Assembly (NCBI RefSeq): GCF_001311175.1
Contig: NZ_BBAI01000024.1
Coordinates: forward strand, 1 to 35,066
DNA from: Lacticaseibacillus pantheris DSM 15945 = JCM 12539 = NBRC 106106
GTDB taxonomy: Bacteria; Bacillota; Bacilli; Lactobacillales; Lactobacillaceae
Direction: 5' to 3'
DNA length: 35,066 bases
The notes under the pieces were generated by a model that saw only the letters and a list, made by a program, of their open reading frames with translations, ran no database searches and was not told the origin of the DNA. Below are positions 1 through 8,854 of the stretch, one piece after another; within the stretch, counting starts at the first letter, position 1, and each line of letters opens with the position of its first letter. A program made the translations under genes and the position numbers.

Positions 1-439
1 TGTAAGAACCCGAAGAGCCCCTTTTTCTTTTGCGGGGCATCGGCGTTTGTCGTGGCGGTTAAGTGTAAGGAAATATCGTCCCGATTAACCGCGTGGTCGC
101 TCACTACGAGTAAACCGGGAGCGTCGTCTGCCGTTTGCGCGGTGGCGTCGTTCACCATCGTTAGTGGCATGTCGATATCACCCAATAGTTTCATGACGGG
201 GCCAGTAACCGTGACGTCGAGTTTCCCGTTAATGAGCGCGTGATGGTCTTCCCCAACCAGTGGTGGTAACTGCGTGCGTAGTGCGGGCAAAGTCGTGGCC
301 TGAGCCATATTGCTGTTGTCAACCCGTAAAAGCACACGTTCCCGCAATGAGCCAGATAGTGTCGCCGTTCATCCGGATTAGTTTGGCGCGGGCCGTACAT
401 CGCGTTGTTTAGGTGGTCCTGCATTTGGTCATCAGACAT
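1..439 (-). pseudogene. yueI: YueI family protein (DUF1694), frameshifted, C-terminus beyond the left edge
   Basis: The start is the ATG at 439 (MSDDQMQDHLNNAMYG), preceded by GGAGG eight bases upstream; a TTG 15 bases earlier sits inside the RBS and is not used. The frame breaks at about 347-350, right after HYL: in the next frame the typical continuation follows (SLRERVLLRVDNSNMAQ) and stays open through to base 1, ending in KKKGLFGF. One lost G would restore it. YueI proteins are small cytoplasmic Firmicutes proteins of unknown function. It lies 55 bp after the DUF998 gene on the same strand, probably one transcript; a TATAAT at 472-477 could give it its own promoter. Family assignment is from recognised sequence pattern; function unknown. 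Confidence 0.7.
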
Positions 440-494
440 GGTGGGCGCCTCCAAGCAAAATTATTTACTTTGATTATAACATCATCGCTGCGGT

Positions 495-1658
495 TCACTC
501 CGCGACTTTGACCAACACGTCCCAAGTCCATTGGTCCTGAGTGGCGAGTACACGCAAACGGCCGAACAGCAGTAGCAGCCAGCCAAAGGCCACGGTAAAC
601 GCCTGAATTTCGAACGAGGTGAGGGAGGGGTAGCCGAATAAACGGAACCCAAAGTTGAGAATTACCAGGCAGTAGCCACCATGTATGACAAAAACAGGAA
701 GTCTTTGGATACACCGGGTAGTAACCAGCGAATGCCGATAATTAGGGCCGCTAGTAGAATAATCAGCATTCCGGCCGCCTGGTCGTGCAGGACGTGGAAG
801 GCCGCGTTATTGGGGAATAACCCGATACACGCAACATCGAGTGCAACCAGCGACAGCATCCCACGCATGATGTTAATCCGGCGGTTGCCAGGATAACGGG
901 CGCTAATGGCGACGAAGAGCGTGTCGACCAATGCAATCATCAGCAGTGCCGCAATGATCAGCGTGAAGTTGAACTGCCACGCATTATTGGCCAAGTTGGT
1001 ACCCAGAAAGCTGAGGTTGTGCTGCCACCACCGCCGATGGTTGTTCGAAGCCATTGCAATCACCACGCCCGTAATGATGACGACGGTCAGGAGGGTGCTG
1101 AGGGTACCTGCGTCTACGTTGCGAGCGGCCTGTGACATCAGGTAGTTGGTGATCAGCGTCATAATGAAGAAAATAATGGCCGCCGTCACCAGGTCAAAGG
1201 TAGCTCCAGGAAATAACTGGCCGAGAACCCAGAATCCACCAACCAAAGCCAAAGCCAACATAATGGTGAATGAGGCAATGATAACGGGGAGGTTGCGCCA
1301 GTAGATATGCGGTACCTCGTGGCGGTTGCGCGCGGTGATGAGGTTGCCGGTGAACAGCATCATCCCCGCAACTAACGCGCAACCGATCACCATACTGGCT
1401 AGTGAAACGTCGCCAGATAACGCAACTGTGCCCATTTTTTTGACTAATCCAATACAGGTATACGCCCACCGTGAGAATAACGGTCACAATTAGCGGCCAC
1501 CGCAGACCAAGACGTTCACCGCGGTCACCGGTGGCCGGGCGCAGAATCAAACGGTCGTTTTTGACCGCGACGCGCATTGGCGTGTCGTTGTTGACGCCAA
1601 GTTGGTTGGCGACGGATGACGGTAACGTAATGGTTATTGGTTGTTTGTTGCTGGACAT
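495..1658 (-). pseudogene. SpoVT-AbrB-like domain fused to DUF998-type membrane protein, two frameshifts
   Basis: Start ATG at 1658 (MSSNKQPITITLPSS) with AGGGAG upstream. Residues 1-45 look like an AbrB/MazE-type swapped-hairpin DNA-binding domain (ITITLPSSVANQLGV, then RLILRPA). One membrane helix follows, then about six more hydrophobic segments typical of DUF998. The frame breaks in a T7 run at 1435-1441 (six T would restore it: WISQKMGTVAL) and again at about 662-664, where TGG TAA should read as W-L-I-L-N-F-G-F; the last segment ends LVKVAE at 495. A regulator domain tethered to a membrane protein suggests a membrane-linked sensor or regulator, but this is inference. It precedes yueI on the same strand. 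Confidence 0.65.
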
Positions 1659-1681
1659 AGCGCACTCCCTCTTAAAACTAG

Positions 1682-1694
1682 ATGATTTAATCAT
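1682..1694. promoter_or_regulatory. Perfect 13-bp palindrome over the -10 of the AbrB/DUF998 gene
   Basis: ATGATTTAATCAT is a perfect palindrome around the central T. Its right part contains, on the minus strand, TATGAT, a plausible -10 element for the leftward gene starting at 1658. The -35 is weak. An operator for the gene's own AbrB-like domain is an inference from position only. Confidence 0.35.
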
Positions 1695-1755
1695 AACAAA
1701 CTACGATAACAAAGGGTACGGTCCGACAGTTAGGTGCGAATGCTGTACTGCACAC

Positions 1756-1788
1756 AAAAGGGGACTGCACCCGGTAGAGTGCGGCCCC
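1756..1788 (-). terminator. Intrinsic terminator of the SDR gene
   Basis: Read on the minus strand, GGGGCCGCAC and GTGCAGTCCCC form a GC-rich stem with a loop of about 9 nt, followed by TTTTGTGTG. It lies just beyond the stop codon of the leftward SDR gene. Confidence 0.6.
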
Positions 1789-1806
1789 CAATATTGCGTT
1801 GTGCGG

Positions 1807-2448
1807 TTAGTAAAATGATGGTTTACTGCCATCAGTGTGCGGTTGGTTTACACCAACGGAGTGGCGGACTTCCTTGGCGGGGTCGTTAATCAGGTTGACG
1901 ACGTAATCCGCAATGCTCTTACGCGATACCTCGGTGCCCTTGAACGGTTCGCCCTTCTGCGTAGTTTCGTAATCGACAACGTCCCGGTTTGACAGCCATG
2001 CCGGACGGATGATGGTGTAGTTGAGGTCGGATGCTTCGATGACCTGCGCCGCTGCGGCGTAGTGCTCCAAGTAGCCGCCGTCCAACATCTGGTGGTTCCA
2101 CCGACCAAATGAGCCGGGGACTTCGTCGTAGATGCCCAAAGTCGAAATCCAGATTAGGCGCTTGATGCCAGCGTTATTCATCGCGGTCACCACGGCGCGG
2201 GCCTGGTCCTCAATACGGGCGTTGCCCAAGTTGGCGTACACCACGTCGATGCCCTGCATGGCCGTGGTGAGTTGCTGTGCATCAGTAGCGTCACCATCAA
2301 TCACCGTTTCTCTGCTGGCGTCGACGTGCTTAATGCGTTGCGCGTTCCGGAGAAAAAGGGTGAGGTGGTGGTTAGTTTCCTGTAACAGTTGCGTCCGGGC
2401 AAGACTGGCAATTTGCCCGTGTGCACCTAAAATCAATACGTTACTCAT
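1807..2448 (-). CDS. NAD(P)-binding SDR-family oxidoreductase (NmrA/atypical SDR type)
   Basis: The 213-residue intact protein opens with a Rossmann strand and dinucleotide motif, VLILGAHGQIASLAR. It continues with an acidic strand end (DGDATDAQQL), VDVVYANLGN, and the sugar-epimerase-like pattern KRLIWISTLGIYDEVPG, then NYTIIRPAWLSN. This is the usual layout of short atypical SDRs in lactobacilli, which are annotated as NAD(P)H-binding proteins; substrate is unknown. The start has GGGGG ten bases upstream. The gene is divergent from a TetR regulator and the CTGAC-N5-GTCAG palindrome lies between them, so local repression by that regulator is likely. Paralogues of this type are often annotated as putative NADPH:quinone reductases. 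Confidence 0.8.
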   Translation of the reverse strand: MSNVLILGAHGQIASLARTQLLQETNHHLTLFLRNAQRIKHVDASRETVIDGDATDAQQLTTAMQGIDVVYANLGNARIEDQARAVVTAMNNAGIKRLIWISTLGIYDEVPGSFGRWNHQMLDGGYLEHYAAAAQVIEASDLNYTIIRPAWLSNRDVVDYETTQKGEPFKGTEVSRKSIADYVVNLINDPAKEVRHSVGVNQPHTDGSKPSFY

Positions 2449-2501
2449 AAATGTTACCCCCTAATAGTGATATGACTCTTACCGACACGTTTATAGTAGC
2501 A

Positions 2502-2516
2502 CTGACAAAAAGTCAG
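2502..2516. promoter_or_regulatory. Candidate TetR operator between SDR and TetR genes
   Basis: CTGAC-AAAAA-GTCAG is a perfect inverted repeat with a 5-nt spacer in the divergent intergenic region. On the minus strand it sits just upstream of CTATAAA, a likely -10 for the SDR gene. The size and symmetry suit a TetR-family dimer. Binding is inferred. Confidence 0.4.
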
Positions 2517-2581
2517 CGTAACGGACACACAAACCCCTGTGTCCGGTGGTATGATGGTAGCGACAAAGAGGGGATGTTCAC

Positions 2582-3145
2582 GTGAACGTGACGCAACAGG
2601 AGATTTGCACGGCGACCAAGCGGGTGGTGGTTAGTCAGCCGTTTAATCAGGTTAACGTATCCGTTATTATGGCGACGGCTGGTCTCCGACGCCAAACCTT
2701 TTACGACTTTTTCCGGGATAAATACGACGTGTTGGGCTTTATTTACCGTGAGGAAATTGACCATGCGGCCGCGTATTGCCGTCATTATGAATATTGGCCG
2801 CAGACGCTGACCAGTATCCTGCGCTACTTTGACGACAATCGGGCCTTCTACCAGCGGGTGCTATCGCTGGACGTGCAGAATGCGCCGGCAGACGTGATTC
2901 GGCGGCATATTAGCACCATGATTGCTGACGTGCTGACCGATATGGGCCGGACGGAGCACATCAGCGTGGCGGATACCTACGTTAAGTTTCTGCAATCGAT
3001 TCTCAGCGAGGCGCTGATTACGGCGTTGCAAGACTGGATTTTGTCCCGTAATCCGGCTAGTCTCCGGGATGAAAATGAGTGGTTGTACCATTACTTGCAG
3101 GATGGGTTCAACGGCTTGGTGGAACGCCAGCGGGTTGAGGCGTAA
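2582..3145 (+). CDS. TetR/AcrR family regulator, DhaS-like (TetR_C_8 type)
   Basis: The 187-residue protein starts at GTG 2582 with GAGGGG eight bases upstream. Residues 1-50 form the helix-turn-helix: VSVIMATAGLRRQTFYDFFR, with the TFYDFFRDKYDVL pattern seen in DhaS-type and YfiR-like regulators. The remainder is a helical ligand-binding domain with the layout Y-x5-WPQTLTSILRYFDDNRAFY and a C-terminal WLYHYLQDGFNGL common in this group. No dihydroxyacetone kinase genes lie nearby; the divergent SDR gene is the likely target. The gene is intact and followed by a long palindrome rather than a normal U-tailed terminator. Confidence 0.8.
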   Translation: MNVTQQEICTATKRVVVSQPFNQVNVSVIMATAGLRRQTFYDFFRDKYDVLGFIYREEIDHAAAYCRHYEYWPQTLTSILRYFDDNRAFYQRVLSLDVQNAPADVIRRHISTMIADVLTDMGRTEHISVADTYVKFLQSILSEALITALQDWILSRNPASLRDENEWLYHYLQDGFNGLVERQRVEA

Positions 3146-3157
3146 ATAATAGGAGGA

Positions 3158-3269
3158 GTGGGCCACAATGCGGTTGGTTCCCGAGCACTAACGTAATAAT
3201 GCCGATATTCCTGAACTTAGGAATATCGGCATTATTGTGCTTGGCACAGGGAGCTGCATTGTGGTCCAC
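3158..3269. repeat. 112-bp interrupted palindrome with an 18-bp perfect inner hairpin
   Basis: The inner arms at 3195-3212 and 3219-3236 (AATAATGCCGATATTCCT and its complement) pair perfectly around a 6-nt loop. GCAC (3184-3187) and GTGC (3237-3240) extend the stem after a bulge. The outer arms at 3158-3171 and 3256-3269 pair over 14 bp with one G.T wobble. There is no T-tract, so this is not a standard terminator. A small palindromic mobile element (MITE/REP-like) or a structured RNA are the main options. Confidence 0.6.
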
Positions 3270-3354
3270 GTTTGTAGGCCGGCTGCTCACCATAACTTCG
3301 ATCGGTCAGAAGCCGGACGGCGTCGATGTGCGTCGGTTTTAATTGTGGGCGAAC

Positions 3355-4294
3355 TTATTTTACGGTTGTGGCAAAGTGGTGCGCGAAATCGTGAATAATC
3401 GTGTCCATTTGATCCGTGTGCACCAGTTGTTTAGCCCAATCTGCCGGCACGGTTGCGTCGGGGTGGGCCGCGGAAAACAGGCAGGTCGCAATTTGTGCAA
3501 TCGTGTCGGTGTCCTCACCGAGGTTGGCGGCTTTAATAATGAGTTCATCGAGACTTTCAGCGTTCAGGTTCAGCCAGATCGCGGCTTCGAGCGTGTCCAC
3601 CACGTAGCCAATTGAGCGAATCATGGTCACGGGTGTTTGCGCAAGTCGCGCTCCCAGATACGGTCAAAGTAGTTGTATTCATCCCGGTCAAAGCGGCACC
3701 GTTCCATCATCCGGTGCGCCGTCGCCAGGCCGTCAGTGAGACTGTGTCCGCGCAGTAACGCCCGGAGAAGTTCAACGTAGATGGTGCTGGCAATGACGCT
3801 GCGTGGGTGTCCGTGAGTGGTCGTGGTGTATGCTTGCTCATCGTGCAGCCTAACGTCAACACTTGGTTCGTTGACCAGGGCAAAGGCGAGTGGGGCCAGC
3901 CGCATGAGCGCACCATTGCCGTTGGCGTACTCGCTCCGGTCGCCACTTTGCTCCGCCGGCGTGCCTTGATAAACGCCATAATGGCGCGGCTGGTGCCGGC
4001 CCCGACATCAAAGGTGGTACCGGAGGGAGTATATTCACCCTCTTGCAAGTACGCCACAAAGCGCTGCATCATAGTTGTGGGTGAGCCGTGATGGGTCAGG
4101 TTCTCGGCGAGGACTAGCGTGAGCGAGCTGTCGTCGGACCAACTGCCCACCGGTTGGTCGTACGTGCCGTGGCCAGTCATGCCATCAACATGATAGGTAT
4201 CCCGCACGCGAAACTCGACGGGCACTCCGAATGCATCGGCGACCATGGCGTTGATGAAGAAATGCTGAATTTGGTTCTCGGTAATGTCTGACAC
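3355..4294 (-). pseudogene. ADP-ribosylglycohydrolase family protein (DraG-like), two frameshifts
   Basis: Start ATG 4294 (MSDITENQIQHFFINAMVAD). The signature residues are present: ADAFGVPVEF near residue 20, the metal-binding WSDDSSLTLVLAENL near residue 52, and NLGEDTDTIAQIA in the C-terminal segment, which correspond to the family's T/SDD and GDTDT motifs. The frame changes at about 3967 (FIKA to TPAEQSGDRSEYANGNGAL) and at about 3630 (RKHP to VTMIRSIGYVV); each needs one extra base. The reconstructed length of about 313 residues is normal. Family members remove ADP-ribose from proteins or cleave ADP-ribose derivatives. There is no partner ADP-ribosyltransferase nearby. Confidence 0.75.
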
Positions 4295-4596
4295 GAGCTA
4301 ACTTCCCCCTCTGATGTGTGCACGTACATCTAAACGTGGCGGTAAACCGTTGGCGTTATGTTGTGTGGTTGTAATCCGGCAAACTAGCACACTTTGTGGC
4401 CTTATTATCGCGCTGATAGGGTGTATGGGCAAGACCGCACGTGTTATTTGTGGTGAATAAATCTTCGGAGTATGGTGCCGGTGGTCAAGATATTTTTAGC
4501 GGAACGGTTGTAATGTTTACCGTAAAGGGTGGTAATAGTGTACGATTATGCCTAATGGATTAATCAATTTATAGACAAGTGTGGGGACTTGACCGG
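4295..4596. other. Intergenic, no gene seen
   Basis: About 300 bp between two divergent genes. I see no ORF of family-like character and no clear riboswitch or tRNA. It is less GC-rich in its right half and must hold the promoters of the ADP-ribosylglycohydrolase and diguanylate cyclase genes, but I could not choose convincing -35/-10 pairs. Confidence 0.4.
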
Positions 4597-5688
4597 ATGG
4601 CATTGATAGGAACAGTAACTTTTTGCCTGGTTTTTTTATATGGCCGGCTTAATTAGTGTGCTCGACGCGTTGGAGGATGTTTTCCCCCGTTTTTACGCGC
4701 GAATGACCACTAGGACCGTTGCGCCGGAATTGCCCGTTACGGTGTCTGCGGTGGCCATCATTGGGTGTCTGCGGTGGCTCACACCACTCAACGAGATTGA
4801 TACGTGGATTGGCGACGCCGCCCTGTTCGGAACCTTGCTGTATAACAGCACGCGATTACAAAGTCGCCAGATGTACGCCGTCATTCTTGTCGTCACTGGC
4901 GCTTTGAACTGGACGTTGTGGGGGACATCGTTATTGACGCTCATTCCGTTGGTGGTCCTGTTGGTCGTGAATTATTTCAACGGGTGGTTTAATGAACGTG
5001 CTTGGCGGTTCGTCCTCATGACCGTGGTTGTTGGTGGGGTGACCTGGACCACGGCAACCCTGGTGAACCAATGGGATACGCAGGACGCAGCATCGTGGGT
5101 GCTATTGTCGTGTTCACGATGTTGGTAGCTCATTGGTACGGCCACGTGGTCGTTGACCGCCAGGAGCAGGGCCGTCAGTTACGCTACAGTAGCAACCATG
5201 ACGAGTTGACCGGTATTCGCAGTTTGCACCTGTTCCGGAAGGACTACCAGACGTACCAGGGAATGATGCGTAACGATCCGACTGCGCGTCTGACCCTGGT
5301 GATGATTGACATTGACCATTTTAAGCAGATTAACGATACGTATGGCCACCTGACGGGTAACGAGGTCCTGATCTCCTTTGCCCGCGACATTGAGGCGTAC
5401 CTCGCGGCGATGCCATACTTCTGCGGTGTATATCGCACTGGTGGGGAAGAATTTAGTGTCTTCCTGTATGAACTGACTGATGAGGAGGCCAAAGTTGCTG
5501 TGGAAGCGTACGTACGCAGGTTACGCGACCTCGTGGTGATGCGGTCCCATCCCGAACGCCGGATCACGCTCTCCGTGGGAATGGCGCGCGTTCCCGGCAT
5601 GGACGAACCGTTACGGCAGGCCATTGCCAGGACCGACGCCAAGTTGTACGAGGCGAAGCAGGGTGGCCGTGACCGCATCGTGCAGTAA
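4597..5688 (+). pseudogene. Membrane-anchored diguanylate cyclase (GGDEF), two frameshifts
   Basis: Best start is ATG 4597 (MALIGTVTFCLVF), with GGGGA about nine bases upstream; the next ATG at 4640 lacks an RBS. The frame joins MAGLISVLDALED if the T7 at 4631-4637 is read as six, and changes again at about 5085-5095. The N-terminal 200 residues hold five to six hydrophobic helices. The C-terminal domain has NHDELTGIRSLHLF, DIDHFKQINDTYGH and the active loop GGEEF (within YRTGGEEFSVFLY). The usual GHxxGD is GHLTGN here, and there is no RxxD inhibitory site before GGEEF. Members make cyclic di-GMP from two GTP. No EAL or PilZ gene lies nearby. Confidence 0.75.
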
Positions 5689-5699
5689 TATGGAGAGAC

Positions 5700-5747
5700 A
5701 AAAAGGTGAACCACCAGACCGCGCGGGTCATGGTGGTTCACCTTTTT
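5700..5747. terminator. Bidirectional intrinsic terminator
   Basis: Perfect 17-bp arms, AAAAAGGTGAACCACCA at 5700-5716 and its complement at 5731-5747, with GACC/GGTC continuing the stem into the loop. A-tract and T-tract flank the stem on each side, so it can end both the GGDEF gene (+) and the oppA gene (-). Confidence 0.9.
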
Positions 5748-5780
5748 GGGGCTGTCGGACGTGATAATTGTCCCAGCAAA

Positions 5781-7418
5781 TTACTTGTTAGTGGCCCCCG
5801 TGTATTCAAACATACTGTTGGGTTCGTAGGTCATGCCCTTCACCGAGGTTTTGGTCAGGTGAGCGGTTCCCCATTGGTACAGGGGGATTGAGCCCATGTC
5901 CTTCGTAATCAGGCGGTTGGCGGCCATCAGGTCCCGCCAGCGTTTGCTGCTATTGGTGGCGTCCTTACCCGCGGCGTCGCTAATGTACTGGTCGTACTGC
6001 GCGTTGCTCCAAGCACCGCTGAAGTCCTGGGTGCTCGTCGTGTACCGGTTCAGGAAGTTGGAAGCGTCCGGGTAGTCGGCTCCCCACAGGGACATGAGCA
6101 TGCCGTATTCGTGGGCGCGGCCCAGTTCGAGCCAGTTCTTTTGGGGTACCGACTTAATCGTCACGTTCACTTTGAGGTTGCCGGTGGCGAGTTTAGCAAA
6201 GGCGGACTGGAGGTACGTCGCGGTGTTCTTGTCCGCAGTACTGTCCGAGGTTACCAAGGTGAAGTTCAGACTGGTGGTACCAGTGGCAGCCATACCGTCC
6301 TTGAAGAGTTGCCGTGCTTGCTTGAGGTCGTACGCGGTGTACTGTCCGTAACCACCTTTGATTGCTTCCTTACCAAAGTCAGCGTTGGTTTGTTCATTGT
6401 ACATCATGTTGGTGGGCACCATGGAGCGTGCGGGCGTGGAGCCGTCGCCCAGTACTTGCTTGATGAATGCGGAGCGGTTGATGGCTAAGGATAGCGCACG
6501 CCGGATCTGGACGTTGCCAAAGGCGGGTACCACGTCCTTATTCATCGACAGGTAAGTTAGCCAGGATTGCTTAACGACGTTGTAACCAGGATCGTTTTTG
6601 GATTGTTGGGCATCATCGCCGGTGACCGTTACGTCGTCCAACTTACCGCTGGAGTACAGGTTCATCGCTGTGGATGCGTCCTTCACCACTTGGTATTTGA
6701 GTTTTTGGACGTGGTACTGACTGGCGTTCCAGTAGCGGGGATTCTTAGTTTCCGTCCAGGAATTATTAGCCCCGTTCCAGTTTTTGAGAATGTACGGTCC
6801 GTTAAAGGTCAGCTTGGTAGCGCTGGTGGCGTACTTACTGCCGTATTTTTCGACCACCGATTTTTCCACCGGGTCAAAGGTTTGGAGGCAAATCATGCTT
6901 TCAAAGTAGGGCATTGGCTTCTCCAGTGTGACCTGGAAGGTATGTTTGTCGATGGCCTTCACGCCCAATGAACTGGCCTTTGCCTTACCGGTTAGGATGG
7001 CGTCTGCGTTTTTAATACCGCTCAGTATGTACGCGTATGGCGACTTGGTGGCCGGATTCGCCACGCGTTGCCAGGCGTAAACGAAGTCCTCCGCGGTGAC
7101 CGTTTTGCCGTCTGACCAGCGAATATTCTTACGGAGATGGAAGGTGTATGTTTTCTGATCCTTTGATACGGTGGCCCGTTTAGCGGCCATGTCTGGAGTC
7201 AGCTTGTTGTTCTTATAGCGGTAGAGCCCGGCCATGGTGTCCGACATGGCCTGTGAAGACACACCATCGCTAAACTTGGCGGTATCCATCGTCGCAATTA
7301 CGTCCGCCGACATGCGGGCGATGGTTTGGGGTTTTCCACCCGAAGATGATTGCTTACCACACGCGGCGAGCAGCATTACCGCGGATAGTGCCATTAATGA
7401 CCAGTATTTTTTTTGCAT
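5781..7418 (-). CDS. oppA: Oligopeptide ABC transporter substrate-binding lipoprotein (OppA/MppA family)
   Basis: The intact 545-residue protein begins with a lipoprotein signal, MQKKYWSLMALSAVMLLAAC, with the lipobox Cys at 20. SBP_bac_5 family patterns follow: RKNIRWSDGKTVTAEDFVYA, NGPYILKNW, QIRRALSLAINRSAFI, and MLMSLWGADYPDASNFL near the C-terminus. It binds peptides outside the membrane and delivers them to an Opp permease, but no permease or ATPase genes are in the window, so it is an orphan binding protein. It is divergent from a dipeptide epimerase, which favours murein peptides as ligand (inference). The start has GAGGGAG upstream, and the bidirectional stem at 5700-5747 terminates it. 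Confidence 0.9.
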   Translation of the reverse strand: MQKKYWSLMALSAVMLLAACGKQSSSGGKPQTIARMSADVIATMDTAKFSDGVSSQAMSDTMAGLYRYKNNKLTPDMAAKRATVSKDQKTYTFHLRKNIRWSDGKTVTAEDFVYAWQRVANPATKSPYAYILSGIKNADAILTGKAKASSLGVKAIDKHTFQVTLEKPMPYFESMICLQTFDPVEKSVVEKYGSKYATSATKLTFNGPYILKNWNGANNSWTETKNPRYWNASQYHVQKLKYQVVKDASTAMNLYSSGKLDDVTVTGDDAQQSKNDPGYNVVKQSWLTYLSMNKDVVPAFGNVQIRRALSLAINRSAFIKQVLGDGSTPARSMVPTNMMYNEQTNADFGKEAIKGGYGQYTAYDLKQARQLFKDGMAATGTTSLNFTLVTSDSTADKNTATYLQSAFAKLATGNLKVNVTIKSVPQKNWLELGRAHEYGMLMSLWGADYPDASNFLNRYTTSTQDFSGAWSNAQYDQYISDAAGKDATNSSKRWRDLMAANRLITKDMGSIPLYQWGTAHLTKTSVKGMTYEPNSMFEYTGATNK

Positions 7419-7489
7419 AGCGGATTCTCCCTCAAAAATTAAATTATTGTAATGCCAATCTAATATAAAAATCGTAATTTTTCAACCTT

Positions 7490-7609
7490 TAGTTTGCCGA
7501 CGTTGATTGTCTGCGGCTTAGCCTAAACGATGGCATGGCGTTTAAGGATGATGTTTCGATCATTAAGGACGTGGCCAACTTCGCCGTTCATCATCTGGGG
7601 CGTCAGTAG
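7490..7609 (+). pseudogene. Possible C-terminal remnant of an unknown gene
   Basis: One frame stays open for about 39 codons with coding-like composition, ending GMAFKDDVSIIKDVANFAVH and a TAG at 7607. It has no RBS at its internal ATG (7532) and no family I can name. It could be the tail of a deleted gene between oppA and the epimerase, or chance. Confidence 0.2.
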
Positions 7610-7673
7610 CCGGTACTTTCGTTTGCGTCAGAATTAGTATAAACTGAAATAAATTAGATTGCGGGGTGAAAAG

Positions 7674-8738
7674 ATGAGAATTACCAAGATTGAAAGCTTC
7701 AAGCAGGCCGTGACGCTACACCATCCGTTTAAAATTGCTTTTGCTACCATTGATGAACTGCAAACCATTATCGTTAAGGTGACCACCGATACGGGCTGGG
7801 TAGGGTATGGCGAAGCGAGTCCCTTTGAGCCGGTGACGGGGGAAAGCATTGAGACCGAGATGGTCATGCTGACGACCTTTGCGGAGCAGCTGGTGGGGAT
7901 GGATCCCCGGTTAATTGAGCAAATACATAGCGCACTTGATGCGACGACGGTCGGACACACGGCGGCCAAGGCCGGTATTGATATTGCCTGTTACGATATC
8001 CTGGGGCAGGCAGCTGGACTTCCTTTGTACCAATTGTTGGGTGGGAACAGCAACCAAATCGTGAGCGACTTCACGATTGGTATCGATGACCCAGCCGCGA
8101 TGGCAGAGGAGGCCCAGGCCCGGGTAGCCGCGGGCTTTACCGAGTTGAAGGTCAAAGTTGGTGGGGACGACCAGCAGGATCTGGCAGCGGTGCGTGCGAT
8201 TCGTGCTGCCGTTGGACCAACGGTGGACATTCGGATTGATGCCAACCAGGCGTGGACGCCGAAGCAGGCCAAGCGGATGATGCGTGCGTTTGGTGACGAC
8301 GTTTCCGCCGTCGAGCAGCCGCTGCCGGCAGCGCAGACGCACCAGTTGCCGCTAGTGCGGGAACTGGTCGACCAACCGGTTATGGTCGATGAGAGTGTGC
8401 ACGATGCTCATGATGCTTTTCACGTGCTGGCAACGGGCGGGGCGGATATCGTCAACATTAAGTTGCAAAAGGCTTCCGGACTGTGGGGCGCCAGTCAAAT
8501 TAACGCGGTTGCCGAAGCTGCCGGCATTCCGGTCATGTTGGGATGCATGGTGGAAACCCGGATTGGCATCACCGCGGCCGTCCACTTTGTCGCGGCGCAC
8601 CGTAACGCGCAGTACGCCGACTTGGACGCCTTCATGGACTTTGCCGAACCCGAATGGCTCAGCGGTGGGTTCACTCAGGAGGGCGGCGTGTACACGCTGA
8701 CGGATGCGCCTGGGTTGGGCATTCAATGTGACTTATAG
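7674..8738 (+). CDS. Dipeptide epimerase (L-Ala-D/L-Glu epimerase type, enolase superfamily)
   Basis: The start is ATG 7674 (MRITKIESFKQAVTLHHPF), seven bases after GGGGTGA, giving 354 residues; a TTG 15 bases upstream is less likely. The enolase-superfamily catalytic set is visible: ELKVKVG with the acid/base Lys near residue 160, metal ligands in RIDANQAW (Asp), VEQPLP (Glu) and MVDESVHD (Asp), the second Lys in VNIKLQKASG, and the C-terminal GCMVETRIG. These features match the muconate-lactonizing subgroup to which L-Ala-D/L-Glu epimerases belong. The enzyme inverts the C-terminal residue of a dipeptide in murein peptide recycling. TATAAA at 7638-7643 is a plausible -10. Confidence 0.85.
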   Translation: MRITKIESFKQAVTLHHPFKIAFATIDELQTIIVKVTTDTGWVGYGEASPFEPVTGESIETEMVMLTTFAEQLVGMDPRLIEQIHSALDATTVGHTAAKAGIDIACYDILGQAAGLPLYQLLGGNSNQIVSDFTIGIDDPAAMAEEAQARVAAGFTELKVKVGGDDQQDLAAVRAIRAAVGPTVDIRIDANQAWTPKQAKRMMRAFGDDVSAVEQPLPAAQTHQLPLVRELVDQPVMVDESVHDAHDAFHVLATGGADIVNIKLQKASGLWGASQINAVAEAAGIPVMLGCMVETRIGITAAVHFVAAHRNAQYADLDAFMDFAEPEWLSGGFTQEGGVYTLTDAPGLGIQCDL

Positions 8739-8854
8739 TCGTTAATGTTCCGTTTTCTTCCAATGTGCACAGGGGGGCGGTTCTGACCGGTGGAGGTGCT
8801 GTGGGGTACTGCGACTTGGTGGACCGCTCCACGGTGACCGCTGCGGTGGCTGGC

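Noticed and set aside
191..454. 87-residue protein as a complete gene
   Set aside because: Only its first 30 residues are YueI-like; the rest is the wrong frame after a one-base loss.
3195..3236. Inner hairpin as the terminator of the TetR gene
   Set aside because: The stem is AT-rich, has no T-tract after it, and is nested in a much larger palindrome.
6567..6971. 134-residue + strand ORF inside oppA
   Set aside because: Antisense shadow of a well-supported oppA reading frame.
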